A stretch of 40,588 nucleotides of DNA from an uncultured Lachnospiraceae bacterium (GTDB taxonomy: Bacteria > Bacillota > Clostridia > Lachnospirales > Lachnospiraceae), in the NCBI GenBank assembly GCA_902801515.1, contig CADCII010000017.1:1-40588 (forward strand). The letters are read 5' to 3'. Position numbers and translations under genes: made by a program. Position 1 is the first letter of the stretch; every line of letters begins with the position of its first letter. Of this stretch, positions 31,369 to 39,436 are shown in pieces. A model generated the notes under the pieces. It searched no databases, was not told the origin of the DNA, and saw only the letters and a program-made list of their open reading frames with translations.

Positions 31369-34300
31369 ATGAAGAACAGCGTCCGCAGAATCACAGCGAT
31401 GTTTCTTGCTGTGTCACTGATGGCTGCTTCTGGCAGTCTGGACTATAAGACACCATATGTGTACGCGGAGGAAGGGACAGAGGCTGTCGCAGCAAGTGAC
31501 GAAGCAGCACCCGCGCCTGAGACGCAGGCTCCAACGGAAGCGCCGCAGCCCGAAACGCAGCCGCCGACAGAGGCGCCGCAGCCTGAGACGCAGCCGCCGA
31601 CAGAAGCGCCCGCTCCCGAGACACAGCCGCCGACGGAAGTACCTCAGACCGATGCTCAGCCGCAGGAAACTCCTCAGCAGCCGGCAGAGTCTGAGAAGAA
31701 GCAGACGGAACTGGTCGAAGAGCCCGAAGAAGTGAAGATGACAAGGACCGTGACCGGCAAGAAGGGTTCCGGTGTGTTTACAATCAAACTTCCGAAGGAT
31801 AAGAAAGTTCCTGAAACGGCGACTCTTACTATTGAGGCAACAAAGCGCAAGAATGATCAGAAGAACCTGTCTAAGATAGAAGGTTTTCTGAATCACAGAG
31901 CGCAGGAGTTCTCCGGCGGAAGATTCTATACACTTCACCTCTATGACGGCGCAGAGGAGCTGCGTATCCCGAAAGGGACAAACGTCGATTATTCCAATGA
32001 TGAAGGCCGTACGATCGGAATCGAACCGTACCGCCAGTCCGAAGTACATATCCTTGACATAAGCGGTGCCAGCGCGTCTGAGATCAGTGCGGAAACTTCT
32101 CTTAGTAGTGACGGTATGGCTGTGAAGAAAGCGTCTTTCAAGACAACCGGAGATTTCTCCGCATTCGCTATCGTCGGATCGAAGAACCGCGAGAACGGTG
32201 GAAAGAGCGTTCTTCAGAAAGACCTGCTTAAAAAACTGGAGGATATCGCTCAGTATACGATCCTGGCAGAAACATACAAAGGAGACGCAAAAGAAGGCGT
32301 CCGCACGGCAGATACAGATGCTCAGGACGGTTCAGAAAAGGCAAAATCCGTTGGGGATCTGCTAAAAGACCTGTCTGACTATACACTGGAACTGGGTGAT
32401 GCGCTCAACAGTAATGATGTAGTCTTCGCCAACCTGTATACAGATGAAAATGGAAAGTTCCGGACGGATTATGATAACCTGCAGAATCCTCTGAAGGAAG
32501 TCATGACGCAGGATAACAGGATCGATGTGACAGACCGTACGGTCGTCGTAAACCTGATCGCTTCTGATCCGAATACGGGAACGCTTGAACTTCCGAAGAT
32601 TGATTCCGCCCTTACAAAGGACGGAAAGCTTCAGGCTGTTTCCGACAAGGAAAATTCTGAGATGGCGGGAAGAGTGATCTTCAATGTCGCAGCCATCGGA
32701 ACAGGTACGGAAGGTACATTTAAGCTGGTACCGTACGAAGGAAAGATCGTACTGAAGGATACCGCTGTCGGCAATTACTTTGCCCCGAAGGCAGAGATCA
32801 CATTTGAGAAAGAACTGACCGGCGGCGTATACGCAAAGAGCGTAACGACGAAGAAGAAAGTGACTGCGGCAACCTTGCCCGTGGAGAAAAAAGAAGAAAA
32901 ACAGTCAGAAACTGCGCCGTCCGCACAGGAAGAAGCCCCGGCGGAGACTGCGGCTGAGGTAGAGAAAGCTATAGCCGGAGCCGGGATTGAAACTGAAGCT
33001 GTAGCCGAAACGGAAACAGAGACTGAGATAGAGACAGAAACGGAGACAGAAACCGTAACAGAGATCGAGACAGAGGCAGAAACTGAAACAGAATCTGAAG
33101 AGGAGCAGCTTCTCATGGCTGCGGCCGATGATTCTAAAGGTCTTGCAGGCGGAGCAGAAAAAGAAACCGTTATGGTTTCAAAGAAGGCTGACAGTGGCGC
33201 TATGCTCGAGGGCGCAGAGCTTGCACTGTACAATACGAAGGAACTCAAGCCGGAGGGCGGCGAACCCATACCAGCCGGTACCGAACTCTGCATCTGGGAG
33301 TCCACGACGGAAAATCCGAAAGACATCTCCGCATGGATCCTTCCTGACGGAAAATATGTAATCCGCGAGACGAAGACACCGAAGGACTACGCAAAGGCAT
33401 GGGATCGGACCTATGAGCCGGAAACCGATGCGGAGACGAAGGAAATCAAGCCGGCATCCCTTACGATGGCTGACAAAGCGGTGAATACACAGTCTGCAGA
33501 CGAATTCCCGCAGATCGCCGTACAGGATTCTACAGACGACTCCGGTTCCTTCCTGAAAGACATTCAGATCTCCATCGAGAAGACGGTGATCACCACGGTC
33601 ACAGATTCGAGTGGTGAAGTGATCGATAAAAAAGAGGAAAAGGGAGAGGGCGCTGCATTTACATCGGAAGAAGCCTATACAACGATCGACCTTGCGTCAC
33701 TCTATACGGAAGTTGTCAAACCGACAACAGAAGGCGGGAATACGACTTCAGTCACGGTTACTCTGAAGATCAAAGAGACTTCGCTGGCATCCGGTTATCG
33801 CTATAATAGTGTGAATGAGACCGAGATCACAGCGGCTTGGGATGAGGAAGCCGGGGCTGCCAAGGCAGACTACACGCAGAGTGAGAAAGACGGCATAGCC
33901 AAGTATAATGACGATACAGATACCTGGCAGCTGACCTTCACACAGAAGGAGGTCGAGCCATTCACAGTTGTATCTTACAAAAAAGACACGACAGAGATCG
34001 TTGGCGGGACTGCATTTACGCTGACGGGAACCAGCGGCAAGGTACTTACTCCGGGTACGGATTATGAGGTCCAGAATGCCACGGTTTCGGGAAATACTGT
34101 AAGCATAACCAATAAAGCGGCGGTGATCAAACTGACCAATGAGGATGAGATCAAGGCTCTTTCTTCAGATACCAAAAAATACCTGAGCGTGGGGTGGGTC
34201 ACGATCCCGAGTGATTATTCTGTATCTTCATACATTCCGGAGCCTCCGACTCTGGACTTTAAAACCACGGAGAGTGTGGTGTATCTGGAAAAGAAGACGG

Positions 34301-35709
34301 TGGTCGGTACGATCACAATCTCCAGTAAAGTCAGAGTGCTCAGCGACGAGAAGACATCCAATCCGACAAATAAGACGGAAACCTATACTTTTACTCTGTT
34401 CAAGGAGGATGGCGTTACTGAGGTTTCAAAAAAGACGCTGAACATTTCAACCTACAATTATAAAGCGTCCTCAACTGTCTCTTTCGACAATCTGAAAGAG
34501 GGTGTATATTATCTGAGGGAAACAGATACTACAGAGGAAAAGGAAAGAAAGCCGGCGAAGATCAAGTATGCGCATACATACCTTGATACGGATGGAAAGT
34601 GGAAGAAGGCGTCCGGAACTCAGTCCGGCAACGGTATTAAGATCACGGTCCAGATGAATGATCCTTCCTCGCAGGGTGCGACTGTCGTAGATGCGCATAA
34701 GGTTGACTTCACGAACATCTATAACCAGGCAGACACATTAAAAGGATCCTTCAAGATCAAGGTACGTGTCGTGGATGAGGACAATAAAGAAACTCCGGTA
34801 ACTCTGACGGCGGGCTTCACGGTGAAGTGGACAGCCGGAGGAAAGAACTGGGCGGTCAATCCGAAACCTTCACTGAGCCTGAAAGATGCAGCGTCCGTGA
34901 CTTCCAAGAAGTATACTATCCCGTTCCCGGCAGGGGAGCAGCCTGTTAATGTCAAGGTAAGGATGGTGTCGCTGACAGATGAGAACGGCAACAATGTTGC
35001 CGGAAAGTATACTCTGGTTGATAACGAAGAATATACCAAACTGAATTCATATCAGAAGACGATCGATATTACAAAATATCCGACGAAGGACGGTAAGGAA
35101 GGGCTGGTGACCTTTACCCTGAAGAAGGCGCCGACAAAACAGTCAGTAGCCCAGCTGTCGCTGACCAAACGTGTGACCTATCAGAACGTCCCGATGAGAG
35201 TCAACGCTACTTATTACCTGGGAATCTTCACAGACCCGGCACACAAGAAGCTGCTGTTCAAGAAAGCGCTGTCCCTCAGAAACGCAAGTTCGCGCACCAG
35301 CACGCTGAAGATCAACCTGTATAAGCTGAAGAATAAGAGTCATTCCATAACACTGTACTTTGCAGAGACCGACAGCAAAGGCAATGTTGTATCCGGCGGC
35401 TCGCTGAGCATGAATTCTGTCACACTGTCGCCCACCAAAGCAGAGGCATCGGTTGTTCTGACCAATGACATTATCAAGGGTTCAAAGGCGGCCAGAAGAC
35501 TGACTGATCCAAACAGCGGATTTGCCGGAGACAGAAGCGCACTGGCAGAGGCGCAGGCACTTACCAACTCCGACAGTAAGAGCAGCAAGAAGACCGGCGA
35601 TGATTCACCGATCGGACGGAACGTAGCGCTGGCGCTTACGTCCGGCGGTCTGGCCCTGATCCTTGCGGCAGTCCTGGTACTTCGCAGGCGCAGGAAACGC
35701 AGGAGATAA
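31369..35709 (+). CDS. Large cell-wall-anchored surface protein with SpaA-like domains
   Basis: 1446-residue secreted protein. Order: signal peptide (about 1-33, ending VYA); Pro/Thr/Glu-rich tandem repeats (PETQPPTEAPQ type, about 50-105); a beta-rich region; a part resembling choice-of-anchor A domains (about 280-490, ending GNYFAPKAEITFEKELTGG); a Glu/Thr repeat stretch (about 545-580); SpaA/Cna-B-like beta modules (GAMLEGAELALYNTKEL, YVIRETKTPKDY and later DNLKEGVYYLRETDT); and a C-terminal sorting signal. The latter is KTGDDSP, a hydrophobic helix of about 20 residues and RRRRKRRR. The motif lacks the usual LP before the TG. SpaA-like modules often form isopeptide bonds and stalks, so an adhesin or pilin-like role is likely; the ligand is unknown. 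GGAGGGG precedes the ATG. Confidence 0.88.
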   Translation: MKNSVRRITAMFLAVSLMAASGSLDYKTPYVYAEEGTEAVAASDEAAPAPETQAPTEAPQPETQPPTEAPQPETQPPTEAPAPETQPPTEVPQTDAQPQETPQQPAESEKKQTELVEEPEEVKMTRTVTGKKGSGVFTIKLPKDKKVPETATLTIEATKRKNDQKNLSKIEGFLNHRAQEFSGGRFYTLHLYDGAEELRIPKGTNVDYSNDEGRTIGIEPYRQSEVHILDISGASASEISAETSLSSDGMAVKKASFKTTGDFSAFAIVGSKNRENGGKSVLQKDLLKKLEDIAQYTILAETYKGDAKEGVRTADTDAQDGSEKAKSVGDLLKDLSDYTLELGDALNSNDVVFANLYTDENGKFRTDYDNLQNPLKEVMTQDNRIDVTDRTVVVNLIASDPNTGTLELPKIDSALTKDGKLQAVSDKENSEMAGRVIFNVAAIGTGTEGTFKLVPYEGKIVLKDTAVGNYFAPKAEITFEKELTGGVYAKSVTTKKKVTAATLPVEKKEEKQSETAPSAQEEAPAETAAEVEKAIAGAGIETEAVAETETETEIETETETETVTEIETEAETETESEEEQLLMAAADDSKGLAGGAEKETVMVSKKADSGAMLEGAELALYNTKELKPEGGEPIPAGTELCIWESTTENPKDISAWILPDGKYVIRETKTPKDYAKAWDRTYEPETDAETKEIKPASLTMADKAVNTQSADEFPQIAVQDSTDDSGSFLKDIQISIEKTVITTVTDSSGEVIDKKEEKGEGAAFTSEEAYTTIDLASLYTEVVKPTTEGGNTTSVTVTLKIKETSLASGYRYNSVNETEITAAWDEEAGAAKADYTQSEKDGIAKYNDDTDTWQLTFTQKEVEPFTVVSYKKDTTEIVGGTAFTLTGTSGKVLTPGTDYEVQNATVSGNTVSITNKAAVIKLTNEDEIKALSSDTKKYLSVGWVTIPSDYSVSSYIPEPPTLDFKTTESVVYLEKKTVVGTITISSKVRVLSDEKTSNPTNKTETYTFTLFKEDGVTEVSKKTLNISTYNYKASSTVSFDNLKEGVYYLRETDTTEEKERKPAKIKYAHTYLDTDGKWKKASGTQSGNGIKITVQMNDPSSQGATVVDAHKVDFTNIYNQADTLKGSFKIKVRVVDEDNKETPVTLTAGFTVKWTAGGKNWAVNPKPSLSLKDAASVTSKKYTIPFPAGEQPVNVKVRMVSLTDENGNNVAGKYTLVDNEEYTKLNSYQKTIDITKYPTKDGKEGLVTFTLKKAPTKQSVAQLSLTKRVTYQNVPMRVNATYYLGIFTDPAHKKLLFKKALSLRNASSRTSTLKINLYKLKNKSHSITLYFAETDSKGNVVSGGSLSMNSVTLSPTKAEASVVLTNDIIKGSKAARRLTDPNSGFAGDRSALAEAQALTNSDSKSSKKTGDDSPIGRNVALALTSGGLALILAAVLVLRRRRKRRR
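31516..31647 (+). repeat. 33-bp tandem repeats coding the Pro/Thr-rich stalk
   Basis: Four imperfect 33-bp units (31516-31548, -31581, -31614, -31647), each coding a PETQxPTExPx block of 11 residues. Third-position differences show the units have diverged at the DNA level. Confidence 0.85.
33007..33105 (+). repeat. Glu/Thr dipeptide-rich low-complexity repeat
   Basis: A run of GAAACx/GAGACx codon pairs codes alternating Glu-Thr with occasional Ile, Val or Ala, forming a strongly acidic linker before the SpaA-like region. Confidence 0.8.
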
Positions 35710-35746
35710 TTACAGGAAAACTGTAAAACAGAAGTGCAATAAGAAC

Positions 35747-35790
35747 AAAAGGAGATGAACCGGATTCGATTCCAGTTCATCTCCTTTTCT
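35747..35790. terminator. Bidirectional terminator after the surface-protein gene
   Basis: AAAAGGAGATGAAC (35747-35760) pairs with GTTCATCTCCTTTT (35775-35788) and the stem extends inward with one mismatch. Arms start in A and end in T runs, suiting both converging genes. Confidence 0.88.
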
Positions 35791-35835
35791 GTTACATCTA
35801 TATGCATACTTGAATAGATTATATACAGTTAATGA

Positions 35836-36597
35836 TCATTCATTGATCCGACGGACCAGTTCCGGGAGCGTGACCTCAAAGTCAACACCGTAGGAATTGG
35901 TACCCGGTGTGTTGAATGTATACTCAATGGTATCTTTCGTATAATCGCAGGCGATCTTAAAGGCTTCCGGCAGTGACTTTCCGCGGACAAGCGCGCCGAC
36001 TACCGTCGAAGAGAAGATATCGCCGGTTCCGTGATAGCTGGTCGGAACTCTGTCAGTGTAGTATTCAAAAGTCTCGCCAGTCTCACTGTCAAGTCCCATG
36101 ACGCCGATCTTGTCCGGCTGGAAAGAGACTCCGGTGAGGACCACGTACTTCGGACCCAACTGTGAGAGCGCCTTCAGCATATCCATGATATAGGATCGGT
36201 CATATTCTGTCTTGTAGGGAAGACCGGTCATGAAAGACGCCTCTGTAAGATTCGGAACGATCAGGTCAGCTTTGCTGCAGAGTCTGGTATTTTCTTTCGC
36301 GTACGCTTCATCAAAAGCGGGATACAGCTTCCCGTTGTCTGCCATAAAAGATCCCAGATATCCCGTATAGATTGCGTCAAAGCCGATCTTTTCTTTCTTC
36401 CAGTGCTCCGCGATCGGAGTGATCTGGTCCGTCAGGTCCTTGCAGGTAAACCCCTGGAACATTGTATGGGTGGACAGCACTGCAGTCGGGATGATCGCTG
36501 TCTCTACCCCCATTGCTGAAATGATCGGAAGTGCGACGGTCAGGGAGCACTTTCCGACACATGAAATATCCTGGATCGTAACAATTCTTTTAATCAT
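35836..36597 (-). CDS. Pyridoxal/pyridoxamine kinase
   Basis: 253-residue cytoplasmic kinase of the PdxK/PdxY ribokinase-like family that phosphorylates pyridoxal, pyridoxamine or pyridoxine to make PLP precursors in B6 salvage. Features are the N-terminal IVTIQDISCVGKCSLTVALP, the STHTMFQGFT substrate-side segment, DLIVPNLTEA, and the anion-hole/catalytic motif YHGTGDIFSSTVVGAL with the catalytic Asp. Length and order match the family fully. A ribosome site (GGAGG, read on the minus strand from 36607) precedes the ATG by 7-8 bp. It diverges from a MocR/PdxR-type regulator across a 94-bp region with direct repeats, which supports B6-dependent control. Confidence 0.93.
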   Translation of the reverse strand: MIKRIVTIQDISCVGKCSLTVALPIISAMGVETAIIPTAVLSTHTMFQGFTCKDLTDQITPIAEHWKKEKIGFDAIYTGYLGSFMADNGKLYPAFDEAYAKENTRLCSKADLIVPNLTEASFMTGLPYKTEYDRSYIMDMLKALSQLGPKYVVLTGVSFQPDKIGVMGLDSETGETFEYYTDRVPTSYHGTGDIFSSTVVGALVRGKSLPEAFKIACDYTKDTIEYTFNTPGTNSYGVDFEVTLPELVRRINE

Positions 36598-36618
36598 AGC
36601 GAAAACCTCCTACGCACC

Positions 36619-36646
36619 ATTATAGAAACATGTGGTATTATAGAAA
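36619..36646. promoter_or_regulatory. Shared divergent control region with direct repeats (PdxR-type operator)
   Basis: ATTATAGAAA occurs at 36619-36628 and again at 36637-36646, an 18-bp period. MocR/PdxR regulators are known to bind direct repeats. On the minus strand each copy contains TATAAT, a possible -10 for the kinase gene. On the plus strand TG-G-TATTAT (36633-36641) is an extended -10 for the regulator gene. Confidence 0.55.
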
Positions 36647-36691
36647 TAGCCAATAATGATATTTTTTATAAGACCAGTTTGCGGAGAAATC

Positions 36692-38236
36692 ATGCTTACC
36701 TACGATTTTCGAGACCGGAAAAATGAAACGCTCTATGAATATCTGTACAGGAAGATCCGGCAGGATATCCTGACCGGACAGCTGCGTCCTCAGGAACGTA
36801 TGCCCTCAAGAAGAGCATTTGCCAGAAATCTGGGAGTCTCCGTAGTAACAGTGGAAACCGCCTACTCCCAGCTTGCTGCGGAAGGATACCTGGAATCCAG
36901 GCCCCGGAGCGGTTACTATGTGGAACAGATCGGCCGGTCAATGATCCTGCCGGCAGCCCGGGAACCAGTGCATGAAAGAAACATTGATAATACGGAAGAA
37001 CTGCGTGATCCATCCGGCTTGCACCGGCCGGAAAGCCAGCTTGCAGTGATCGACCTGTCCCAGTCAGGGATCCCCTCCGACATGTTCCCATTTCCTGTAT
37101 GGACGAAACTGATGAGAGAAGTCCTGGGCACAAGGCGGGAGGAACTCCTGACCAGGTCTCCCGGAAACGGGATCGGGGAACTTCGGTCCGCGATCGCTCA
37201 TTTCCTTCTGCAGTACCAGAACCTCAGAGTATCCCCGGAGCAGATTGTGATCGGGGCAGGAACCGAGTATCTGTATTCTCTTCTGATACGTCTTCTGGGA
37301 CATGACAAGGTCTACGCCATGGAGACCCCCGGATACCGCAAGACAGAGAGGATCTACAGGAGCAGCTCCGTAGAAGTGCGGAACATTCCCATGGACAGGA
37401 ACGGGATGGATATTGAACTGCTCAGGCAAAGCGGGGCCGATGTGGTCCACATCTCGCCGTCCCACCAGTTCCCGACAGGGATCACGATGCCGGTCACAAG
37501 GCGGGGTGAACTGCTCTCCTGGTGCATGGAGGGAAATGAAAAACACAGAAGATACATTATCGAGGATGACTATGATTCGGAATTCCGGCTTGCCGGAAGG
37601 CCGATCCCGTCGCTGATGTCTATCGACCGCTCTGGGAGCGTGATCTATCTGAATACATTTACGAAGAGTGTGTCCCCCGCGATCCGTATCTCCTATATGG
37701 TTCTGCCGGAAGGCCTGCTTCAGGAGTACAGAGAAAAACTCGGGTTCTATTCCTGTACCGTCGCGAATTTCGAGCAGTACATCCTGGCGGAATTCATCCG
37801 CCGGGGGCATTTTGAGAAGCATATCAACCGCATGCGGAACTATTACCGACAGAAGAGGGACCGGCTTCTTGACGCTCTGAGAAAAAGCAGGCTGGGCAGC
37901 TGCCTGAGCGTGCGCGGAGCCGATGCGGGACTTCATTTCCTGATCACGGTCAATGCCGGCTGCAGTGAGGAGGAACTGACACAGCGTGCGAGGGAAAAAG
38001 GGATCCGGATCTATGGGCTGACCCACTATAAAGCCCTGCCCGGACAGGAAGAGGGAGCGGTTTCCCGCCGGCCGGGTAATGCCAGGGATGAAAATGGCAG
38101 CGGTGAAAATGGCAGGGGGGAGAGCCGCCCCTGCATGGTCGTCAATTATCCGGGACTGACGGATGAGCAGATCGATGCACTTCCGGATCTTCTGCTGGAA
38201 GCATGGACAGGACTGTCTGGTCTTCCTTACCTGTAA
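36692..38236 (+). CDS. MocR/PdxR-family transcriptional regulator
   Basis: 514-residue regulator with a GntR winged helix (residues about 5-75: LYEYLYRKIRQDILTGQL, SRRAFARNLGVSVVTVETAY, GYLESRPRSGYYV) fused to a fold-type I aminotransferase domain (about 120-505). The PLP-binding lysine is in YLNTFTKSVSPAIRISY, and the cofactor Asp is in IIEDDYDSEFR. Such proteins sense PLP and control pdx genes; the divergent pyridoxal kinase gene is the obvious target. ATG 36692 follows GGAG at about 6 bp; the longer frame has no ribosome site. A polar Gly/Asn/Arg-rich insertion of about 28 residues sits between LTHYKALPG and MVVNYPGL near the C-terminus, which is unusual for the family. Confidence 0.9.
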   Translation: MLTYDFRDRKNETLYEYLYRKIRQDILTGQLRPQERMPSRRAFARNLGVSVVTVETAYSQLAAEGYLESRPRSGYYVEQIGRSMILPAAREPVHERNIDNTEELRDPSGLHRPESQLAVIDLSQSGIPSDMFPFPVWTKLMREVLGTRREELLTRSPGNGIGELRSAIAHFLLQYQNLRVSPEQIVIGAGTEYLYSLLIRLLGHDKVYAMETPGYRKTERIYRSSSVEVRNIPMDRNGMDIELLRQSGADVVHISPSHQFPTGITMPVTRRGELLSWCMEGNEKHRRYIIEDDYDSEFRLAGRPIPSLMSIDRSGSVIYLNTFTKSVSPAIRISYMVLPEGLLQEYREKLGFYSCTVANFEQYILAEFIRRGHFEKHINRMRNYYRQKRDRLLDALRKSRLGSCLSVRGADAGLHFLITVNAGCSEEELTQRAREKGIRIYGLTHYKALPGQEEGAVSRRPGNARDENGSGENGRGESRPCMVVNYPGLTDEQIDALPDLLLEAWTGLSGLPYL

Positions 38237-38255
38237 AATGAGCAAGACAGGACAT

Positions 38256-38280
38256 CTGCGCAAGATTCCGTATTGCGCAG
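38256..38280. other. Perfect inverted repeat overlapping the fba -35 box
   Basis: CTGCGCAA (38256-38263) and TTGCGCAG (38273-38280) form perfect 8-bp arms around 9 bases. The right arm contains the TTGCGC used as the -35 element of the aldolase promoter. It has no T run, so it suits an operator better than a terminator. Confidence 0.5.
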
Positions 38281-38301
38281 GCAGTTAAAAAACGCTATAA
38301 T
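38273..38301 (+). promoter_or_regulatory. Promoter of the class II aldolase gene
   Basis: TTGCGC (38273-38278), 17-bp spacer, perfect TATAAT (38296-38301). Leader of about 65 bases. Confidence 0.7.
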
Positions 38302-38373
38302 CCGTTGTAGCAAGCCGGTACAGCCGGTTAATTTCCTGAAGTTTAACTAACATACAGAAAGGAAGGATATATT

Positions 38374-39315
38374 ATGGCATTAGTTACCACCACCGAGATG
38401 TTTAAGAAGGCTTACGAAGGCGGATACGCAATCGGCGCATTCAACATCAATAACATGGAGATCGTTCAGGGTATCACCGAGGCAGCTCATGAGCTGAATT
38501 CTCCGGTCATCCTTCAGGCATCTAAGGGCGCGAGAGCATATGCGAATTCCGTATATCTGGTCAAGCTGGTTGAGGGTGCTCTGGCACTGTATCCGGATCT
38601 TCCGGTTGCTCTGCATCTGGATCACGGCCCGGACTTTGAGACCTGCAAGGACTGCATCGACAATGGATTTACTTCTGTCATGATTGATGCTTCCTCCAAG
38701 CCGTTCGAAGAGAACATCGAGATCACCAGAAAGGTTGTTGAGTATGCACATGCTCATGGCGTAGTCGTTGAGGCTGAGCTGGGAACACTGGCCGGCATCG
38801 AGGATGAAGTTCAGGTTTCCGCAGAGGATTCCTCCTATACCAATCCGGATGATGTTGAAGAGTTTGTCGGCAAGACCGGTGTTGACTCTCTTGCGATCGC
38901 AATCGGAACCAGCCACGGTGCTTACAAGTTTAAGCCGGGCACAAAGCCGCAGCTTCGTTTCGACATCCTTGACGAAGTCGTCAAGAGACTGCCGGGCTTC
39001 CCGATCGTTCTGCACGGAGCTTCCTCCGTACCGCAGGAATATGTCAAGATCATCAACGAGCATGGCGGAGCTCTGAAGGATGCTATCGGCGTTCCGGAAG
39101 ATCAGCTTCGTGAAGCAGCACGCAGCGCAGTCTGCAAGATCAACATCGACTCTGACCTGCGTCTGGGCATGACCGCCGGCGTCCGCACCGTATTCGCAGA
39201 GAATCCGGCAGCGTTCGATCCGCGTGAATATCTGAAGGTCGGCCGCAAGAACGTTAAGGATATCGTTGCTCATAAGATCAAGGATGTCCTTGGAAGTGAA
39301 GGCGCAGCTCTGTAA
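38374..39315 (+). CDS. fba: Class II fructose-bisphosphate aldolase
   Basis: 313-residue zinc-dependent glycolytic enzyme cleaving fructose 1,6-bisphosphate into dihydroxyacetone phosphate and glyceraldehyde 3-phosphate. Class II signatures are AIGAFNINNMEIVQGI, the metal-binding VALHLDHGPDFETC, VVEAELGTLAGIEDEV, and IGTSHGAYKF and IVLHGASSVP, with further zinc-ligand histidines and the phosphate-binding Gly/Ser residues; KINIDSDLR completes the barrel. The ribosome site AAAGGAAGG lies 8 bp before the ATG. Codons are highly biased, in line with strong expression. It has its own promoter and terminator. Tagatose-bisphosphate aldolases share the fold, so that specificity is the main alternative. 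Confidence 0.93.
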   Translation: MALVTTTEMFKKAYEGGYAIGAFNINNMEIVQGITEAAHELNSPVILQASKGARAYANSVYLVKLVEGALALYPDLPVALHLDHGPDFETCKDCIDNGFTSVMIDASSKPFEENIEITRKVVEYAHAHGVVVEAELGTLAGIEDEVQVSAEDSSYTNPDDVEEFVGKTGVDSLAIAIGTSHGAYKFKPGTKPQLRFDILDEVVKRLPGFPIVLHGASSVPQEYVKIINEHGGALKDAIGVPEDQLREAARSAVCKINIDSDLRLGMTAGVRTVFAENPAAFDPREYLKVGRKNVKDIVAHKIKDVLGSEGAAL

Positions 39316-39374
39316 TAACAGACAGAGGATCCGATGATCCGGACAAGACTGGCCGGATTAGTCAAGAACTGCAG

Positions 39375-39419
39375 AAGGGCATCTGCGAATCCTGGTGGAT
39401 TCCCGGATGCCCTTTTTTT
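39375..39419 (+). terminator. Terminator of the aldolase gene
   Basis: AAGGGCATC (39375-39383) pairs with GATGCCCTT (39406-39414), an inner GAATCC/GGATTC stem closes loop TGGT, and a run of T follows. Confidence 0.92.
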
Positions 39420-39436
39420 ACTAGAATGGAGATTTT

